Shown here: positions 1 through 6,706 of the stretch, one piece after another | Layout: every line of letters starts with the position of its first letter | Position numbering within the stretch: position 1 is the first letter of the stretch | Assembly (NCBI GenBank): GCA_937927695.1 | Contig: CALBRU010000143.1 | Coordinates: 1-8,971, forward strand | Reading direction: 5' to 3' | DNA from: an uncultured Thiomonas sp. | GTDB lineage: Bacteria > Pseudomonadota > Gammaproteobacteria > Burkholderiales > Burkholderiaceae_C | Length of the DNA: 8,971 nucleotides | Translations under genes and position numbers: made by a program | The notes under the pieces: generated by a model | Databases searched by the model: none | What the model was told of the DNA's origin: nothing | The model's input: only the letters and a program-made list of their open reading frames with translations

Positions 1-1190
1 ACGAAACCCTGGCCATCGGGCGACGGCACCTTGCAGGCCGGACAGAGTTGGCGCACCAGCCGCTGCGCCAACACGCCCAGCAGCGAGGAGGCGAGCAGAA
101 AGGGCTCGACGCCCATATCGGTCAGGCGGGTGACGGCCGAGACGGAATCGTTGGTGTGCAAGGTGGCGAGCACCAGGTGGCCGGTGAGCGAAGCCTGAAT
201 GGCGATCTGCGCGGTTTCGAAATCGCGGATTTCGCCGATCATCACCACGTCGGGGTCTTGCCGCAGGATGGCGCGCAGGGCGCGGGCAAAGGTGAGGTCG
301 ATGCGGGAGTTGACCTGCGTCTGGCCGATGCCGGGCAGGTCGTACTCGATCGGGTCTTCCACCGTCATGATGCTGGTGGTCGCGGCATCGAGTCGGGTGA
401 GCGCCGAGTAAAGCGTGGTGGTCTTGCCGCTGCCGGTGGGGCCGGTGACCAGCAGAATACCGTGCGGCGCGCGAATGAGGGCATCGAAGTGGTCGAGCAT
501 GTCGGGCGCCATGCCCACGGCGCGCAGATTCAGCCGCGCCGCCGATTTGTCGAGCAGGCGCAGCACGGCGCGTTCGCCATGCGCGCAAGGCAGTGTGGAC
601 ACGCGCACATCGAGGGTGCGGCCGCCGATGCGCAGGGCGATGCGGCCGTCCTGCGGCAGACGCTTCTCGGCGATGTCGAGCTGCGACAGGATTTTGATGC
701 GCGAAATCAGCGCGCCGTGCAGCGCCTTGTTGGGCCGCACCACTTCGCGCAGCGTGCCGTCCACACGAAAGCGCACCACCGAGGCGGTTTCGTAAGGCTC
801 GATATGAATGTCGGAAGCGCCTTCGCGCGCAGCCTGGGTGAACAGCACGTTGAGCATGCGGATGATGGGCGCGTCGTCGGCGGCTTCAAGCAGATCTTCG
901 ACGGCGGGAATGTCCTGCATCAGCCGGCCCAGATCGACGTCACCCTCCACTTCGCTGATGACCGACGCGGCGCTGCCGTCGCGGGCGGCGTAGGCCGCGC
1001 CGATGCGCGCTTGCAGATCTTCAGCCGTGGTGCGATGCACCGCGGTGAGCACATGCTGGCGCTGCACCTCGGCCAGCGCCGCGGGCCGCGTGGCCTCGCA
1101 CATCCAGAGCTGCACGCCCTGGCCGTCGTCTTCGGCCAGCACTGCCTGATCGCGGCAGAAGGTATAGGGCAAGGGATGACGCACAGACAT
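1..1190 (-). CDS. gspE: T2SS assembly ATPase GspE, 3'-truncated by window edge
   Basis: This is the cytoplasmic hexameric ATPase that powers pseudopilus assembly by the type II secretion system and docks on GspL. It reads from an ATG at 1190 to the left window edge, giving 396 residues with the C-terminus missing. The N-terminal domain (about residues 1-105, with LPYTF near the start) is the GspE/PilB-type N2 region. The core carries FRVDGTLREV (141-150), Walker A GPTGSGKTTT (250-259), an Asp-box region around MTVEDPIEY, Walker B DVVMIGEIRD (314-323) and a His box GHLVLATLHT (337-346). CPAC (383-386) is the first half of the tetracysteine zinc site typical of GspE; the second CxxC lies outside. 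All catalytic motifs are intact. The gene starts 13 bp after the gspD stop with no obvious Shine-Dalgarno, so translation may be coupled to gspD. A PilB paralogue is excluded by the gspD-gspE context and the short N-terminus. Confidence 0.96.
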   Translation of the reverse strand, partial: MSVRHPLPYTFCRDQAVLAEDDGQGVQLWMCEATRPAALAEVQRQHVLTAVHRTTAEDLQARIGAAYAARDGSAASVISEVEGDVDLGRLMQDIPAVEDLLEAADDAPIIRMLNVLFTQAAREGASDIHIEPYETASVVRFRVDGTLREVVRPNKALHGALISRIKILSQLDIAEKRLPQDGRIALRIGGRTLDVRVSTLPCAHGERAVLRLLDKSAARLNLRAVGMAPDMLDHFDALIRAPHGILLVTGPTGSGKTTTLYSALTRLDAATTSIMTVEDPIEYDLPGIGQTQVNSRIDLTFARALRAILRQDPDVVMIGEIRDFETAQIAIQASLTGHLVLATLHTNDSVSAVTRLTDMGVEPFLLASSLLGVLAQRLVRQLCPACKVPSPDGQGF

Positions 1191-1203
1191 GGCGAGCGGT
1201 CGT

Positions 1204-3867
1204 TCAGTGCTGCGGCGTGAGGATGACGCGCAGTTGCTTGCCCTGCACTTCGGTGACGTAGCGCGTGGTCTGGGTCAGATTGAAAATCACCCGGGTCTTG
1301 TCCTGGTCATCAACCACGCTGGCAGACTGCAGCGGCCCCAGATGAAAGCTCTGGGTCTTGCTGCTGAGCTGCGAATGGGCGCCCTGAAAATCGAGCACCA
1401 GCCGAATCGGATCGCTCAAGGTGAATGCGGTGGGCGGGGCAGCCAGGGGCTGCGAAAAGCCGAGTTCCACCACGGTCGCGTCAGCCTTGCTCTGCGCCTG
1501 CAGGCTCTGCAGGGCATTGGCTGCACCGGGCGCAGCGGATGGCATGGCGAGGGTCGTGGGCGAGGTAGAGGGTGAGGGCGCCGCGGCGGCACTGCTGGCT
1601 GCACCCAGCGAGATGGGGGGCGTGGGCGCTGCCTCCGTATCGCCTTGAATGGACGGCAGCACCGGCCCCGGCATCTCGGGCATGCCGAACTGTGCGGGCA
1701 GTTGCGCCCTGTCCTGCATGCCGCGCATGGTGTCGTAGCGTTGCTGGCTCAGCGCGTTGCCCTGATCTTCGGTGCGCACCACGATGGGCCGCAGGAACAC
1801 CATCAGATCGGTCTTCTGCGCCGTGCGCGAATTGGAGCGGAACAGCGCGCCCAGCCCCGGAATGTCGCCCAGGCCCGGAATCTTGCTGTTGTTCTCGCTC
1901 ACGTTGTCCTGCATCAGCCCGCCGAGCACGATGGTCTGGCCGTCGTTGACCAGCACGGCGGTCTGGATGGAGCGCTTGTTGGTGATGATGCCCGCCGCAT
2001 TGGTGGTGCTGGAAATGCTCGACACCTCCTGATAGACATCCATCTTGATCGCGCCGCCCGCGGTAATCTGCGGCCGCACTTTCAAGGTCAGGCCGACGTC
2101 CTTGCGCTCGATGGTCTGGAAGGGCGTGACGGTGGCGCTCGATCCGGTTTGCGCATACTGGCCGGTGACGAAGGGCACGTTCTGGCCGACGACGATCTTG
2201 GCCTCTTCGTTGTCGAGGGTCATCAGGTTGGGCGCGGAAAGAATGTTGGCGCCGTCCTGCGTCTGCAGAAAGTTCGCCAGCAGACCCAGCGTGGCCATGC
2301 CCGCCACGTTGTGCAGAATGCCGATGTTCAGGCCATTGGGGATGGCCAGCGAACCGCTGGCGAGCGCCGTTGCGGCCGAACTGCCGCCGCCGGAAATGGC
2401 CGCCTGCAGATTGATGATGTTCGAGCCGCCAGTGCCGTAATTGCTGCCGCCGATGATGGCATTCTGATTGCCCGCGCTGCCGGCGATGGCCTGCCACTGA
2501 ATACCGAGTTGCGCCGCCTTGTTGGCGTCGACCTCGGCGATCAGCGCCTCCACGTAAACCTGCGCCCGGCGCACGTCGAGCCGCTCGATCACCCGGCGCA
2601 GTTGCATGTAAACCGGCTGCGGCGCGTTGATGATGAGGGCATTGAGCGAGTTGTCGGCATAAACCGTGCCGCCTTGCGGCAAGGTCACCGTCGAGTCGCT
2701 GCTGGTGGCGGCGAATTCCGGCGCTTGGCCCAGCCCCGGGCTGGTGGCGCCGGACGACCCATAAGTCGATGAGTTGCTGTTGTTGCCACCACTCATCGAC
2801 TGCGCCCCCCCCTGCGGCTTGGTCTGCGACTGCCCGCCCACAGCGCTGCCCGTGCCTTGCGCGGCCAGCACCCCGCGCAGGGTGCGTGCCAGATCGGCCG
2901 CATTGGCATTGCGCAGATAGACCACATGGATGTTGTCCTGATCATTTTGCGGCCGGTCGAGGCGGCGGATCATCTGCTCGATCTCGGCAAGTTGCGCGCC
3001 ATTGGTGGCCCGCACGATGAGCGAGTTGCTGGCCGACTCGGGCAGGATGACTGCGCGCATGGCCCCGCTGCCAGCGACGGCTGCCTGCACACCGGGAGCG
3101 CCCGGGCCGCTCGAGGTGACCGTCTGCATGTCGATGAGCTTTTGCAGCGTGGGCGCCAGATCGCTGGCCACCGCGTAGGTCAGCGGCACGACGGTGACTT
3201 CGGTGCCGGTGGGCACGTCGAGCGCGGCGATGATGCGCGCGATGCGCTTGAGGTTGTCGGCGTAGTCGGTGACGACCAGCGCATTACCGGAAGGGCTGAC
3301 GTTGATGGTGTTGTTGGGCGAGATCAGCGGCCGCAACACGGGCAGCAGGCTGCTGGCCGAGGCATTGCGCAACTGGAAGATCTGCGTCACCACCTGATCG
3401 CCACGACCGGGAATGCGAGAAGGCGCCAGCCCGACGCCCACCGGCCCGCTCTGCAGCTTGGCGTCAGCCTCGGGCACGACCTGAAACACGCCGTCATGCT
3501 CCACCACGGCAAACCCGGCCAGGCGCAACTGCGTGAGCAGCGCCTGGAAGACTTTCTGCGGCGGCACCGGTTTTTCAAATTGAATAGTGACCTGGCCCTT
3601 CACCCGCGGATCGACGATGAAGTTGCGCCCGGTTGCCGCGGCCACCGCCTGCACCGCGCTGGCGATGTCGGCGTTGACCAGGTTGATGGTGAGATCCCCA
3701 TTGGCGCTGCGTTTGGCCTGCGCAGTCTTGCCCGCCGTACCCGAGGGCGCCTGCGCCATCACCGGCTGCAGCATGAGCAAAGGGACAAGTAGCAAGGCCA
3801 CCGCGCGGCCGATCCTGCGGCTGATCCCGCTGCGGGCATGAAAGTTGGGGTTCAAGTCGGGATGCAT
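1204..3867 (-). CDS. gspD: T2SS outer-membrane secretin GspD with C-terminal AMIN domain
   Basis: This is the outer-membrane multimeric channel through which folded T2SS substrates leave the cell. GTG (3870) and ATG (3867) are adjacent; I chose the ATG because AAGGAA lies 7 nt upstream of it. In the numbering below the GTG is residue 1. A signal peptide has a basic RRIGR patch, a hydrophobic run at 23-38 and a cleavage site near VMA-QA (about 39). Domains: N0 about 58-132, N1 161-219, N2 226-306, N3 314-432 (interrupted by a Gly/Ser/Gln-rich insert at about 340-395), and the secretin barrel about 437-697 with VPFVTG (566-571 region) and the signature IPGLGDIPGLGALFR (664-678). A Pro/Ala/Ser-rich linker (about 700-798) leads to a C-terminal AMIN-like domain at 800-888. 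At 888 residues it is longer than the usual 650-750. The protein has no cysteine. An internal hairpin and a G8 tract lie in the N3 insert. Secretin identity is certain; the C-terminal fusion is the unusual part. Confidence 0.97.
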   Translation of the reverse strand: MHPDLNPNFHARSGISRRIGRAVALLLVPLLMLQPVMAQAPSGTAGKTAQAKRSANGDLTINLVNADIASAVQAVAAATGRNFIVDPRVKGQVTIQFEKPVPPQKVFQALLTQLRLAGFAVVEHDGVFQVVPEADAKLQSGPVGVGLAPSRIPGRGDQVVTQIFQLRNASASSLLPVLRPLISPNNTINVSPSGNALVVTDYADNLKRIARIIAALDVPTGTEVTVVPLTYAVASDLAPTLQKLIDMQTVTSSGPGAPGVQAAVAGSGAMRAVILPESASNSLIVRATNGAQLAEIEQMIRRLDRPQNDQDNIHVVYLRNANAADLARTLRGVLAAQGTGSAVGGQSQTKPQGGAQSMSGGNNSNSSTYGSSGATSPGLGQAPEFAATSSDSTVTLPQGGTVYADNSLNALIINAPQPVYMQLRRVIERLDVRRAQVYVEALIAEVDANKAAQLGIQWQAIAGSAGNQNAIIGGSNYGTGGSNIINLQAAISGGGSSAATALASGSLAIPNGLNIGILHNVAGMATLGLLANFLQTQDGANILSAPNLMTLDNEEAKIVVGQNVPFVTGQYAQTGSSATVTPFQTIERKDVGLTLKVRPQITAGGAIKMDVYQEVSSISSTTNAAGIITNKRSIQTAVLVNDGQTIVLGGLMQDNVSENNSKIPGLGDIPGLGALFRSNSRTAQKTDLMVFLRPIVVRTEDQGNALSQQRYDTMRGMQDRAQLPAQFGMPEMPGPVLPSIQGDTEAAPTPPISLGAASSAAAAPSPSTSPTTLAMPSAAPGAANALQSLQAQSKADATVVELGFSQPLAAPPTAFTLSDPIRLVLDFQGAHSQLSSKTQSFHLGPLQSASVVDDQDKTRVIFNLTQTTRYVTEVQGKQLRVILTPQH
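1207..1473 (-). other. AMIN-like domain at the C-terminus of GspD
   Basis: Residues 800-888 of GspD do not look like the usual S-domain. They contain the order of elements seen in betaproteobacterial PilQ AMIN domains: a first strand VVELGFSQPL, then PPTAFTLSDPIRLVLDFQGA, then a middle section LGPLQSASVV, then KTRVIFNLTQTTRY and a last strand KQLRVILTP. AMIN domains are periplasmic and are linked to peptidoglycan binding and septal or polar targeting in AmiC and PilQ, where they sit N-terminally. The assignment comes from pattern recognition, not from a profile search. The protein ends five residues after the last strand. Confidence 0.85.
2764..2801. repeat. Perfect 11-bp inverted repeat inside gspD
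   Basis: AGTCGATGAGT at 2764-2774 is the exact reverse complement of ACTCATCGACT at 2791-2801, with a 16-nt loop. It lies in the coding region for the Gly/Ser/Asn-rich insert of the GspD N3 domain (SMSGGNNSNSSTY) and sits 3 nt from an 8-base C run (2805-2812; G8 on the coding strand). It could form a hairpin in the gspD mRNA. Confidence 0.8.
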
Positions 3868-3931
3868 CACGGCGTTCCTTGATTCTTGTCGTGTTCTGGG
3901 GCTGTCGGGGTGTCGTCGAATTCAGTCGAAC
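3868..3931 (-). other. gspN-gspD intergenic spacer with tandem 10-mer
   Basis: This 64-bp spacer is one of two real gaps in the operon. On the plus strand it holds two tandem near-identical 10-mers, TCGAATTCAG and TCGAACTCAG, at about 3917-3936; these overlap the last codons of gspN. It also holds the gspD Shine-Dalgarno. I see no convincing promoter or terminator in it. Confidence 0.5.
3875..3880 (-). promoter_or_regulatory. Strong Shine-Dalgarno of gspD
   Basis: The coding strand reads AAGGAA followed by 7 nt and then ATG at 3867. This is the clearest ribosome binding site in the window and decides between the adjacent GTG (3870) and ATG (3867) starts in favour of ATG. A strong site fits the need for a 12-15 subunit secretin ring, more copies than the platform proteins encoded upstream. 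Confidence 0.7.
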
Positions 3932-4861
3932 TCAGATGGAGATTCGCACATGGTCACCCTCGCGACGTCCGAGGAGCGACAGCAGATTCGCCATCGCCGC
4001 TTCGTTGCCGGGCGCCGCCCGGCCGGTGCCGAGAAACTGCAGGGCCTGACCGTTCCAGACCCCTTTGCCCTGCAACAGCAGGGGCCCTTTGCTGCTTTGC
4101 AGATCGACTTGCGCATCGGCGCCCTGCCCGGTGATGCTCAGGGCATAGCTGCCGATGGGCGCCACCACACTCAGGCGAGACGCCACATCCGGCAGGTCGA
4201 TCTGTACCTGCCCCCCAATCCGCATCCGCCCGGCGACCGATTCTAGGAGCAGGCCACGCAAGGTGAATTGCGCCTGTCCCCGTAGCGCAACGGTATTCCA
4301 GGGAGTGCCCAGCCCGTCGAGCACCGACAGCGGCAACATGCCCTGCCAGGGTGCATCCGGCGCGCCCCCCGCCGGGCGCAGCGCCACGGTCGTCTGCGAC
4401 CAACCGAGCTGGGTGCTGATCTGCAGCGGCTGCGACGAGACCTTGGGCCAGTCGATCTGCGCCAGCAGTCGGCCGCGCCAGAGATTGCCCAGACTGATGG
4501 TCCAGTGCAAGGTACCGGGCAGCACGGTGGCGCCGCGACTGCCCGCACCGCCTTCGAGCACCAGCAGCGCCGAGCCGTCGCGCCAGGTGCCTTGCGCCTG
4601 GGCGAGCAAGACGTGCTGACCGCTGGCCTTCCACACCGCCGCGCTCAGCCAGCTTGCTGGGGCCTGCCACAGCAGCGCCCACAGCACGCCCAGCAAAGCC
4701 GCCAGCCACAACCAGCGGCGGCTGAAGGCACGTTGGCGTTTGACCGGTTTGCGGGATGACGAACGCCGGGACGAACGCCCGCGTGAAGATGACCCGGACG
4801 AACGCTTGCCGGAAGACGCCGCAGCGCGCGCCGGGTCGGGAGATTTGGGTGCGCTGGCCAT
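3932..4861 (-). CDS. gspN: T2SS protein GspN (accessory inner-membrane component)
   Basis: GspN is a bitopic inner-membrane protein of some T2SSs with a periplasmic C-terminal domain; its exact role is unsettled and it is dispensable in some species. The product is 309 residues. The first 45 residues are an unusually Ser/Arg/Lys-rich cytoplasmic tail, followed by a transmembrane helix at about 50-67 (WLWLAALLGVLWALLW). The periplasmic part contains AQAQGTWRDGSALLVLEG (about 87-104), like the GxxWxG region near the start of the GspN domain, then beta-rich sequence ending HVRISI. The ATG at 4861 directly follows the gspM stop (TGAATG), implying coupled translation. Position between gspM and gspD supports the name. 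Family membership rests on this pattern, hydropathy and context, as GspN is poorly conserved. Confidence 0.9.
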   Translation of the reverse strand: MASAPKSPDPARAAASSGKRSSGSSSRGRSSRRSSSRKPVKRQRAFSRRWLWLAALLGVLWALLWQAPASWLSAAVWKASGQHVLLAQAQGTWRDGSALLVLEGGAGSRGATVLPGTLHWTISLGNLWRGRLLAQIDWPKVSSQPLQISTQLGWSQTTVALRPAGGAPDAPWQGMLPLSVLDGLGTPWNTVALRGQAQFTLRGLLLESVAGRMRIGGQVQIDLPDVASRLSVVAPIGSYALSITGQGADAQVDLQSSKGPLLLQGKGVWNGQALQFLGTGRAAPGNEAAMANLLSLLGRREGDHVRISI

Positions 4862-5422
4862 TCATCCGCCACCCGATCCTTGCCGCGACAGATGCACCTT
4901 GCCGCTGAGCGCGCCGTCCGGGCCGAGCTTGAGATCGGCGCCGTCCACCTGCGCCGACCAGTCGCGTCGCGCCGTTTGCGCCAGCGCCGCCAGGGTGGCC
5001 GGTCGCAACGCCGAAAGATCCAGTGTCACCTCGCCCGGCAGCACCTGCGCCTGAACCTTGGCGCCAGGGTCGACCCGTTTGAACCAGGCCACGATGGCCG
5101 CCTGCAGATCGCCGCTGAATGCCGGGGCGGAAGGCGCACTGCGCAAAGCGGCGATCTGCTGACCGTCCTGCTGCAGGGTTTGCAACTGCTGCTGCAGGGT
5201 GACGATGCGCTGCGGCGCGGTTTGCAGGGTGCGCCAAGCGGGTTTGATCGCCAGCAGCCACAGGAGCGCAACCAGCACCAGCACCGCGGCAGAGCCGATC
5301 AGCACGCGCTCGCGCGGCGACATGGCGGCCCAGCGCTGACGACCGAGCGCCACCGTCTGCGGCAAGCCTCGGTACCAGAGCCCCGACAAAGTCGCCATGC
5401 GGCTGCCTTGCGTCGCACTCAT
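4862..5422 (-). CDS. gspM: T2SS inner-membrane platform protein GspM
   Basis: GspM is a bitopic inner-membrane protein that pairs with GspL and stabilises the platform. I chose the ATG at 5422, which overlaps the gspL stop as ATGA, rather than an in-frame start at 5488 inside gspL; a GGGGG stretch about 8 nt upstream could serve as ribosome binding site. The product is 186 residues, close to the family norm of about 160-200. The cytoplasmic segment includes MSPRERVLIG (34-43), a hallmark just before the transmembrane helix (about 41-58). A glutamine-rich coiled coil follows (about 70-95, IVTLQQQLQTLQQDGQQI). The periplasmic ferredoxin-like domain spans about 104-178. The stop abuts the gspN start. 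Confidence 0.94.
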   Translation of the reverse strand: MSATQGSRMATLSGLWYRGLPQTVALGRQRWAAMSPRERVLIGSAAVLVLVALLWLLAIKPAWRTLQTAPQRIVTLQQQLQTLQQDGQQIAALRSAPSAPAFSGDLQAAIVAWFKRVDPGAKVQAQVLPGEVTLDLSALRPATLAALAQTARRDWSAQVDGADLKLGPDGALSGKVHLSRQGSGGG

Positions 5423-6612
5423 TGGACGACCCCCGTCACACTGAGCACATCGCCCTGCGCCACACAGGACAGGCCGGCCGGAGTGCACCTTGCTGCCGCC
5501 TGCGCGGCCGCGTCACCCGGCAAACTGAGCTGCAACTGGCCCGGGCTGAATTTCAGCACCGTGGGAACGATGCCCGGTGGCACCACCACGCTGGCGCGCC
5601 CCATGAGCACGTCGAGATCGCCGTCTCCAGGACGGCCGGTGCGCAGCCGCGCGTCGTTGAGCGCGCGCTGCACCTGCAGGCGCGCATCGAGAATGGCGGG
5701 CACACCGGGCAGCGCCTCGGCCGCCGTGGCGTCGAGCTTTTGCCGCAACTGATTTTCCTGCCGAGAGAGTTTGAACGCGGCGGCATTCATGCCCACCAAC
5801 TGCACTACTGCCAGCAGCCCCAGCAGGGCGCCGACGCGTCGCCAGGCGGGTGTGGTGAGTTGCTCCATCACCCCGGCCCAACCTCGCGACAGCGCGTGTT
5901 TGGGCGCCAGGTCGAACTGCCGCAGATTCCACGGCGACTGCGCCGCCCGCGCCATCCAGCCGGCGTCGCTGAGCGTGGCCGGTGTGAGTCCGGGCGGCAG
6001 ATCGAGCCAGCTGAGTTGGGGCTGCGCCTGATCTTGCACCCAGAGATGTTCGGGCGTGACGGGCAGTGGCAGGGCCTGCGGCGCGGCGGCATCAGCCGCG
6101 AGAATGAGCGGCAACCAGGCGGCCTCGCCCTGCAGGTCGCGCCATAGCAGACGCGGGCCTTGCTCGGAGGTTTGCAACAGCGCGTCGCCCGGCGCCAGCA
6201 AGGCGGCTTCGGGAACGATTTTCTCTGGCTCTTGCCCGGCTTGGGCGAGGTCGGCAATCGCCTGCTGCAGCCCGGCCCTTTGCACCGCGCAGGCCAGCGT
6301 GACGCTACCGTCCTCGGCGAGCGGCCCGACACTCAGATGCAGTTGCCCCGCGTCCTGCAGCAGACGGTCTTCGAGTGCCCCGCTGAGTGCGGCCTGCAGC
6401 CGGGAAGGCGCCATGGCGGGCAGCGTCGCCGCCATGACCGAGGCGTCGAGCGCATCGACCACGGCCACCACCCGGGCGCCGCGCGGCAGCAGCGCAACCT
6501 GCTCCCGGCCGGCCGATTGCAGCTTGCCGCCCGCGCTCAGCAGCACGTACTCCAGCTCCGGCAGCGGGTGCGCGGTAGCCAGGGGCGGCAGGCGAAGAAC
6601 CAGGGTTTGCAT
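5419..6612 (-). CDS. gspL: T2SS inner-membrane platform protein GspL
   Basis: GspL links the GspE ATPase to the pseudopilus machinery. With the ATG at 6612 the product is 397 residues, typical for the family. The cytoplasmic actin-like domain covers about 1-240 and ends with NLRQFDLAP (229-237), the conserved NL-Q-F motif. A transmembrane helix lies at about 259-277 (RVGALLGLLAVVQLVGMNA). It is followed by a coiled coil (about 280-300) and a periplasmic ferredoxin-like domain to the end. Two cysteines (376 and 383) near the C-terminus could form a disulfide. An upstream TTG at 6687 would add 25 residues without family resemblance, so I prefer 6612, although it has no visible Shine-Dalgarno. 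gspL overlaps gspM by 4 nt and follows gspK after about 94 bp. Confidence 0.94.
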   Translation of the reverse strand: MQTLVLRLPPLATAHPLPELEYVLLSAGGKLQSAGREQVALLPRGARVVAVVDALDASVMAATLPAMAPSRLQAALSGALEDRLLQDAGQLHLSVGPLAEDGSVTLACAVQRAGLQQAIADLAQAGQEPEKIVPEAALLAPGDALLQTSEQGPRLLWRDLQGEAAWLPLILAADAAAPQALPLPVTPEHLWVQDQAQPQLSWLDLPPGLTPATLSDAGWMARAAQSPWNLRQFDLAPKHALSRGWAGVMEQLTTPAWRRVGALLGLLAVVQLVGMNAAAFKLSRQENQLRQKLDATAAEALPGVPAILDARLQVQRALNDARLRTGRPGDGDLDVLMGRASVVVPPGIVPTVLKFSPGQLQLSLPGDAAAQAAARCTPAGLSCVAQGDVLSVTGVVQ

Positions 6613-6706
6613 GATGGCGGCGATTGTAGAGAGGCTATGTTGCAGTAAAGGTACAGGAAATACGCGATGTTGCAATGGATTCTTCAATCGCGTTTTGCGA
6701 GAAAAA
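6613..6706 (-). other. gspK-gspL intergenic spacer
   Basis: This 94-bp gap is the longest within the operon, where most other junctions overlap or abut. It is visibly more AT-rich than the genes around it. It starts with a T5 tract right after the gspK stop and holds a possible weak promoter close to the gspL start. I see no gene in it. Confidence 0.6.
6623..6649 (-). promoter_or_regulatory. Possible weak promoter ahead of gspL
   Basis: On the minus strand TACAAT (6628-6623) matches the -10 consensus at five of six positions. TTTACT (6649-6644) matches -35 at four of six, but with a short 15-nt spacer. Transcription would begin only a few nucleotides before the gspL ATG, giving an almost leaderless message, which fits the missing Shine-Dalgarno. 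AT-rich gaps give such matches by chance, so this is a weak call. Confidence 0.25.

Noticed and set aside
48..1220. Long open frame on the plus strand, 390 residues
   Set aside because: It lies opposite gspE, whose Walker and His-box motifs are intact. The product is rich in His, Gly, Arg and Gln without domains, typical of an antisense shadow in GC-rich DNA.
1645..3792. Two long plus-strand open frames opposite gspD (1645-2772 and 2857-3792)
   Set aside because: Same composition as other shadows (RHLGHAELCGQLRP-like sequence), no recognisable domain, fully antisense to a clear secretin.
5423..5488. Upstream start at 5488 for gspM
   Set aside because: It would overlap gspL by about 70 nt and add Cys/Gly-rich sequence unlike GspM; the ATGA overlap at 5422 is the usual coupling.
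6613..6687. Upstream TTG start at 6687 for gspL
   Set aside because: The extra 25 residues do not resemble GspL N-termini, and the ATG at 6612 gives the typical start and length.
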